Positions 59,403 through 64,000 of a stretch of DNA of 64,000 nucleotides are shown piece after piece (position 1 is the first letter of the stretch; each line of letters begins with the position of its first letter). The notes beneath the pieces are model-generated. The model saw only the letters and a list, made by a program, of their open reading frames with translations, made no database searches and was not told the origin of the DNA. The DNA lies in NCBI RefSeq assembly GCF_042738955.1, contig NZ_JBHYHC010000037.1, positions 1 through 64,000 on the forward strand, written 5' to 3'. This DNA comes from Umezawaea sp042738955 (GTDB taxonomy: Bacteria > Actinomycetota > Actinomycetes > Mycobacteriales > Pseudonocardiaceae). The position numbers and the translations under genes are program-made.

Positions 59403-60610
59403 CCGACGGGAATCCGAGCCATGATGCGGAACCCGCCCACCCCGACTGGCCCGGACTCGAACTCCCCACCCACCAACGACAACCGCTCCCGCAGCCCCGC
59501 CAACCCGTGCCCCCCGCTGGGCAGGTCCACCCCCACGGCCTTCCGAGGCGCGGAGTTCCGCACGCTCACCTCCAGCAGGTCGGGCAGGAACCGCAACAGG
59601 ATCTCCGTAGGTGCCCCGAAAGCGTGCTTGTGCACGTTGGTCAGTCCTTCCTGGACCACCCGGTAGGCGGTCCGCTCGGCCGCGTTGGCCAACCGCCGTC
59701 GCCCTTCCACCCGGAACTCCACCGGCACCCCGGCTCCCCGCGACTGCTCGACCAGTTCCTTGAGGTCGTCCAACGTCGGCTGCGGGGCCAGGGGAGCGGC
59801 GTCGTCGTCGACCTTGAGCACCCCAACGGCCGCCCGCAACTCGCCCAACGCCTGCCGCCCGATCTCCCCGATCTTGCCAGCAGCCGACGCGACCGACGAC
59901 GACCCCTGGCCGGGTTTCATCTCCAACGCCCCGGCGTGCACGACCATCAGGCTCACCCGGTGCGCCACGACGTCGTGCATCTCCCTGGCGATCCGCGTCC
60001 GCTCCTCGGTCCGCACCTGCCGGGCCACCAGCTCCTGCTCGCGCTCCAACCGCGCGGCCCGCTCGCGCAGGCTCGCCATCAGCCCCCGCCGCGCCGAGGT
60101 GTACAGCCCGAGCACGACCGGCAGCACCACGGCCACCAGCATCGACACCGCCGTGAACGCGACGACCAGGTACAGCGCGGCCGCGTTCGGCGCGCCCTGC
60201 CAGTTCCACGGCTTGAGCGCGCCGACGATCGCGAGCACGCCCAACCCGATCACCACCGCGCGAGACGCGGCCAGCGCGGCGACCGTGTACAGCGCGATCA
60301 TCAGCCCCAGCATCGACGCGTGGCCGAACGCCTCGGCGACGATCACGACGACCGCCACGACCTCGGGGTACCGACGACGGCCGATGAGCGCGAGGTTCCC
60401 CAGCGACGTGACCAGGTGCGCCAGGACCGTGGCCGTCGTGACGGTCTGCGGGGGGAGCGCGGCCCGCTCTCCGACGAGCGGCAGCAGCGGGGTCAACCAG
60501 GCGGCCACCAGCCACAGCAGGACCGGCAGCGCGGTCACGACCAGCGTGAGGACGATGTCGAACACGGCCCCCCGCCGCGTCCTCCACCAGCCAAAACCCG
60601 TGCTGTCCAC
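59399..60610 (-). CDS. HisKA_3-type sensor histidine kinase
   Basis: Product of 403 aa. Five or more hydrophobic segments in the first 165 residues, then RTRIAREMHDVVAHRVSLMVV with the phosphoacceptor His in EMHD, VVQEGLTNVHKHAFGAP (N box) and GGHGLAGLRERL (G box). It is the cognate kinase of the downstream response regulator. It has the same architecture as the kinase at 38213-39328, though with a different membrane domain. Confidence 0.92.
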   Translation of the reverse strand: MDSTGFGWWRTRRGAVFDIVLTLVVTALPVLLWLVAAWLTPLLPLVGERAALPPQTVTTATVLAHLVTSLGNLALIGRRRYPEVVAVVVIVAEAFGHASMLGLMIALYTVAALAASRAVVIGLGVLAIVGALKPWNWQGAPNAAALYLVVAFTAVSMLVAVVLPVVLGLYTSARRGLMASLRERAARLEREQELVARQVRTEERTRIAREMHDVVAHRVSLMVVHAGALEMKPGQGSSSVASAAGKIGEIGRQALGELRAAVGVLKVDDDAAPLAPQPTLDDLKELVEQSRGAGVPVEFRVEGRRRLANAAERTAYRVVQEGLTNVHKHAFGAPTEILLRFLPDLLEVSVRNSAPRKAVGVDLPSGGHGLAGLRERLSLVGGEFESGPVGVGGFRIMARIPVG

Positions 60611-60805
60611 GCCACCGAGTCTAGATCGGCTTCCTGCCGGACGCAGGTGGCCGACCGGCTACCCGTCCGGTCCGAAGGTCGTACGCCGAACCGCCGCGAG
60701 CACCCCCGTCGGTAGGGGGAAGGGAGCGCTCGCGGGCCGATGCGCCGCACCGGCCGAACCCGAGAGGATCTTCGTGTCCCACCGCCGACGAGGAAGAAGG
60801 CCCCC

Positions 60806-61306
60806 ATGGACGTCCGGAACATCCGGAAGGCCCTCCCCAACGCCGAGGACCCGCCCGAGCTGCGTCCCGTCTTCTACCTGCTGTTCGCGAACCTCGGCAT
60901 GAGCATCGTCCTGACGGTCCTGGTGTTCGTCTTCCGCGACAGCCTGGTGGACTACCAGCTGGCGCACGCCCAACTCCCGCCCGGCACGAACGTCGAGGCC
61001 TTCCGGTCGGCGTTGCACCAGCAGGTGTGGCTGCGGGTGGCGGGCGTGGTCCTGGTCTCCGCCGTGTACCTGCGCATCGGCTACCGCCTGCGCCAGGGTC
61101 ACCGCGCCGCCTACCGCCGCGTGCTCTGGGTGTCGATCGCCGGCCTGCTCGGGCTCGTCTCGCTGCTGCTGTCGCCGGGCTACCCGCTGTGGATGCACGT
61201 GGAGCAGGTCGTGCAGGGGGCCGTGCTGGCCGCGCTGCTCTGGTTCGTCACCCGGCCCGCGCTGCGCGCCAGGTTCGCCAAGAAGCAGCTGGACTGGCGT
61301 GTGTGA
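60806..61306 (+). CDS. Integral membrane protein of unknown function
   Basis: Product of 166 aa. ATG 60806 follows GAAGAAGG. Four transmembrane segments are predicted near residues 25-45, 75-95, 105-125 and 135-150. The N-terminus before the first helix is cytosolic-looking and proline-containing (ALPNAEDPPELRPVFYLLFANLG). Similar four-helix proteins are found only as hypotheticals in actinomycetes. It is divergent from the sensor kinase gene, so it may be controlled by that two-component system. Confidence 0.8.
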   Translation: MDVRNIRKALPNAEDPPELRPVFYLLFANLGMSIVLTVLVFVFRDSLVDYQLAHAQLPPGTNVEAFRSALHQQVWLRVAGVVLVSAVYLRIGYRLRQGHRAAYRRVLWVSIAGLLGLVSLLLSPGYPLWMHVEQVVQGAVLAALLWFVTRPALRARFAKKQLDWRV

Positions 61307-61361
61307 GCCACCTTCGCGCACCGGGCCTTTCGAGTGGTCGGTCCAGGGTAGAGAGGGGGGC

Positions 61362-62771
61362 ATGACGGACTCCGACCTGTGCTTCGCCGGTGTGCTCGGT
61401 CAACTGGACCTGCTGAGGTCGGGCCGGGTGACGTCGGTGGAGCTGGTCACCGCGCACCTGGACCGGATCGAGCGGCTCGACGGCGACCTGAACGCGTTCC
61501 GGCTGGTGTTCGCCGACGCGGCGCTGCGCGAGGCGGCCGACGCCGACGAGCGGCGGGCCGCGGGGGAGGACGCGCCGCTGCTGGGCGTGCCGATCGCGGT
61601 CAAGGAGGAGACCGACCTCGCGGGGCTGCCCACCACCTTCGGCACGGACGCCGTCACCAGGATCGCCCAGCGGGACGCGGAGACCGTGGCCCGCCTGCGC
61701 CGGGCCGGTGCAGTGATCATCGGTCGGACCAGGGCGTCCGAGCTGTGCCTGTGGCCGTTCACCCAGACCGAGTCCGCCGGCCCCACCCGCAACCCCTGGT
61801 CGCGGGAGCACTCGCCGGGCGGGTCCAGCGGGGGATCGGCGGCGGCCGTCGCCGCGGGGTTCGCGGCCGCGGCACTGGGCAGCGACAGCGGCGGCTCGAT
61901 CCGGATGCCCAGCGCCGCCACGGGCCTGTTCGGGCTGAAGCCCCAGCGCGGACGGGTGTCCCTCGCGCCGCACGCCGAGTTCTGGGCGGGCCTGGCCGTC
62001 ACGGGCCCCATCACCCGGACCGTCGCCGACGCCGCCGCGCTGCTCGACGTCCTGCACGGCCCCGCCGACGGCGACCGGCACGCCGCCCGCTCGCCGTCAG
62101 GCCCGTTCGCCGCCTCCGTCGACCGGCCCGCGACCCTGCGGATCGGCCTGTCGCTGCGGCCGTGGCCGGTCGGCGGCACGCTCGACCCCGCGGTCCGGGA
62201 CGCCGTGCTGGCCACGGCCCGCCTGCTCACCGAACTCGGGCACGTGGTCGTCCCCGTCGAACCTCCGCAGGCCGACCCGACCGGGATGCTCAGCTACGCG
62301 CCTCTGCACCTGGGCAGCCTCGCCGACACGGTCGCGGCGATCGACCGGCCGGAGGCCCTGTCTCGGAGGACCCGCACGCTCGCCGCCGTGGGCAGGAGGA
62401 TCCCCCGCTCGGTGCGGGCCGCCGCCCGCCGCCGCGGCGAGCGGATGGAGGTGGCCGTCAACCGGGTGTTCGACCAGGTCGACGTGCTGCTCAGCCCGGT
62501 GACGCCGCGTCGGGCGCTGCGCGTCGGGGAGCTGTTCGACGCGAGCTGGCTCGCTACCCTGCTGGGAGCGCAGAAGTACACCTCGTACCTGACCCTGTGG
62601 AACGTCGTCGGCAACCCGGCGGCCTCTGTCCCGGCCGGGCTCGGTCCGGACGGCCTGCCGATCGGCGTGCAGCTCATCGGGCGGCCGCACGCCGAGGAGA
62701 CCGTCCTGGGCCTGGCCGCCCAGCTCGAACGGGCCCGCCCGTGGTCGGACCGCCCTCCCTCGTTCGCATGA
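61362..62771 (+). CDS. Amidase-signature hydrolase
   Basis: Product of 469 aa. ATG 61362 follows GAGAGGGGGG. The amidase-signature catalytic triad is Lys81 (VKEET), cis-Ser155 (SPGGSSGGSA) and nucleophile Ser179 (GSDSGGSIRMP). The family hydrolyses a wide range of linear amides, including aryl acylamides and fatty acid amides. No GatB or GatC gene is adjacent, so it is not the tRNA amidotransferase. It is a lone gene; the OsmC gene starts 123 bp later. Confidence 0.92.
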   Translation: MTDSDLCFAGVLGQLDLLRSGRVTSVELVTAHLDRIERLDGDLNAFRLVFADAALREAADADERRAAGEDAPLLGVPIAVKEETDLAGLPTTFGTDAVTRIAQRDAETVARLRRAGAVIIGRTRASELCLWPFTQTESAGPTRNPWSREHSPGGSSGGSAAAVAAGFAAAALGSDSGGSIRMPSAATGLFGLKPQRGRVSLAPHAEFWAGLAVTGPITRTVADAAALLDVLHGPADGDRHAARSPSGPFAASVDRPATLRIGLSLRPWPVGGTLDPAVRDAVLATARLLTELGHVVVPVEPPQADPTGMLSYAPLHLGSLADTVAAIDRPEALSRRTRTLAAVGRRIPRSVRAAARRRGERMEVAVNRVFDQVDVLLSPVTPRRALRVGELFDASWLATLLGAQKYTSYLTLWNVVGNPAASVPAGLGPDGLPIGVQLIGRPHAEETVLGLAAQLERARPWSDRPPSFA

Positions 62772-62894
62772 GGAGAAGGTGCACCCATCGGGCCGCCGCC
62801 ACCTACGGGTTCCCGTGTTCGCACGATCGGCTTCCCGCGCTCCGAACGGTTGACTGAGCAGCACAAACACCGCTCGTCACGCCAGGAGGACATC

Positions 62895-63329
62895 ATGACC
62901 AGTCGCATCGCCACCACCCGCTGGGAAGGCGACCTGATGCGCGGCAAGGGGCAGGTCGAGTTCGCGTCGTCCCACGCGGGCCGGTTCGACGTCTCGTTCC
63001 CGACCCGCTCGGGCAACCCGGACGGCCAGACGAGCCCCGAGGAGCTGATCGCCGCGGCCCACTCGTCGTGCCTGGCGATGAACCTCTCCGGCACGCTCGC
63101 CGCCGAGAAGCTGGTCGCCCGCTCCATCGAGGTCACCGCCGAGGCCACCCTCGGCCCGGACCCGCAGGGCGGGTTCGCCATCACCGGCATCGCCATCACG
63201 CTGCGCGCCGACGTGGAGGGCCTGGACGCGGAGCGGTTCGCCGAACTGGCGGCGACCGCCGAGCGCACCTGCCCGGTGACCAAGGCGCTCGCGGGCACCA
63301 CGATCACGCTGGACGCCGCCCTCGTGTGA
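62895..63329 (+). CDS. OsmC/Ohr-family peroxiredoxin-like protein
   Basis: Product of 144 aa. ATG 62895 follows AGGAGGA. The redox cysteines are in AHSSCLAMNLS and ERTCPVTKAL, positions used by OsmC/Ohr enzymes to reduce organic hydroperoxides. The variant with SPEELIAAAHSSCLAM is the OsmC rather than the Ohr subgroup. It probably protects against oxidative or osmotic stress. It is convergent with the last gene, with 3 bp between the stops. Confidence 0.9.
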   Translation: MTSRIATTRWEGDLMRGKGQVEFASSHAGRFDVSFPTRSGNPDGQTSPEELIAAAHSSCLAMNLSGTLAAEKLVARSIEVTAEATLGPDPQGGFAITGIAITLRADVEGLDAERFAELAATAERTCPVTKALAGTTITLDAALV

Positions 63330-63332
63330 CGC

Positions 63333-64000
63333 CTAGTCGATGAACCCGCTTTGCAGGAGGAGGACGAACACCGCCACCGCCGCGTAGACGGCGGTGGCGG
63401 AGGCCGCGAGGACCACCCGTCCCCAGCGGCCGCCGTTCGGCCCGGCCGCCGACCACTGCCACACCCCCACGGCGGTGGCGGCGACCAGCGACGGCGGGGC
63501 GAGCACGAGCGTCCACGGGCTGACGGCCGCGGTCACGACCCCGATCGCCCCGAGCTGCGCCAGCCCGAGCAGTCCGGTCCCGACCGCCGCGACCCGCCAC
63601 CGGCCGAGCCCGGCGCCCCCGCCCAGCAGCCGGGTCGCCACGGCCGAAGCGGCCACGAGCAAGCCGACCAGCACCGCGCCCGCGATCAGCGGCCCGTCGC
63701 TCGTCCGCCACCACGGCACCGCGTCCTGCCACCCGGCCCGGTCCGCCTCGGACAACCCCAGCCCGTCGTCGATCAGCACGGTCGGCGAGGCGTGCCCGTA
63801 GTCGCCGAGTACTGCCATGCACGGTACCTCCCGGCCGCCGTGCGAGGCCGTGCAGCTGCCGGGGTCCGGCCACACGACGGTCATCTCCAGGTCCCGCCCG
63901 CCGACCGGGACCACGCAGGTCGCCGACTCCCCGGCCCGGTGGCACGACAGGGACTCGGTGGTGATCAGGATCCCGTCCACGTGCACCTGGTAGACGCCGT
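63333..64000 (-). CDS. Membrane protein, N-terminus outside the window
   Basis: The reading frame runs without a stop to the window edge; a GTG at 63986 is unlikely to be the real start because the frame reads on as GVYQVHVDG. At least 222 residues are present. An extracellular-looking part with four cysteines (SCHRAG, ATCVVP, GSCTAS, VPCMAV) is followed by four hydrophobic segments (about 100-215) with no conserved catalytic motif. Function unknown. It resembles actinobacterial DUF3592-like envelope proteins in layout, but this is only a guess. Confidence 0.7.
   Translation of the reverse strand, partial: GVYQVHVDGILITTESLSCHRAGESATCVVPVGGRDLEMTVVWPDPGSCTASHGGREVPCMAVLGDYGHASPTVLIDDGLGLSEADRAGWQDAVPWWRTSDGPLIAGAVLVGLLVAASAVATRLLGGGAGLGRWRVAAVGTGLLGLAQLGAIGVVTAAVSPWTLVLAPPSLVAATAVGVWQWSAAGPNGGRWGRVVLAASATAVYAAVAVFVLLLQSGFID

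Noticed and set aside
1..64000. CRISPR arrays, tRNA or rRNA genes, complete insertion sequences
   Set aside because: No regularly spaced repeats, cloverleaf-type genes or transposase-like proteins were recognised on either strand.

Overview
The window is high-GC DNA (coding regions look above 70% G+C) with frequent GTG and TTG starts, many 4-bp ATGA/GTGA overlaps, SARP/AfsR, MocR, GlxA, LuxR-LAL and HxlR regulators, and several biosynthetic genes. This fits a filamentous actinomycete. A Pseudonocardiales genus such as Saccharothrix, Lentzea or Actinosynnema is plausible, but the sequence alone does not prove it. No rRNA, tRNA, CRISPR array or intact insertion sequence was seen. A 10-base run of N at 35700-35709 marks an assembly gap inside a repeat-rich spacer.

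Layout. 38-10804: a secreted I36-type protease inhibitor, a divergent MocR/EamA pair whose start codons overlap, an AI-2E-family permease, a DUF6630-like protein, a LuxR-LAL regulator upstream of a secreted epoxide-hydrolase-like protein, a secreted tannase/feruloyl esterase and a TetR regulator. 10893-19907: a compact biosynthetic locus of two divergent arms. The minus arm has a tyrosine ammonia-lyase-like enzyme, a glycosyltransferase and a P450. The plus arm has an SDR, an ACP, a short AMP-ligase, a ketosynthase fused to a CLF-like half domain, and an FAD monooxygenase. 19950-28185: an IlvD/Edd dehydratase, a lipoprotein, a GlxA regulator, a cupin, and an L-rhamnose operon (rhaB plus bifunctional aldolase/dehydrogenase) under a divergent LacI regulator with a clear palindromic operator.

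28270-34338: an FkbO/Hyg5-type chorismatase, a VOC protein, a LysR regulator, a translationally coupled JAMM/SgcJ-like/VOC operon, and a Rox-like aromatic monooxygenase divergent from a small HTH plus Clp-N pair with two operator palindromes between them. 34768-46734: an M23 peptidase, the gap region, an Asp/Glu racemase, a zinc-ribbon protein, a PLDc_N membrane protein, a NarL-type two-component system, an AfsR-like SARP-STAND regulator, an NlpC/P60-like protein, an MT0933-like antitoxin, a GH18 chitinase, a GrpB protein with a decayed CoaE-like N-terminus, and a cyclase-fold protein ending in a probable amyloid signalling motif. 46731-53404: a Bcr/CflA exporter, an FAD monooxygenase, a secreted protein, a thiolase, a tandem HxlR protein and a carotenoid oxygenase. 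53530-58744: an XRE-cupin regulator and a complete-looking 4-hydroxyproline operon (D-hydroxyproline dehydrogenase subunits, deaminase, epimerase), lacking only the final aldehyde dehydrogenase. 58752-64000: a second two-component system, a membrane protein, an amidase, an OsmC protein and a truncated membrane protein.

The most interesting unit is 10893-19907. Its parts (tyrosine-selective ammonia-lyase, AMP-ligase, ACP, KS plus an ApeC-like half CLF, a reductase-fold protein) match the logic of flexirubin/aryl-polyene starter loading and extension, here in an actinomycete with a glycosyltransferase and two oxygenases. A second signal is the cyclase-fold protein at 45925-46734 with a C-terminal BASS-like motif.
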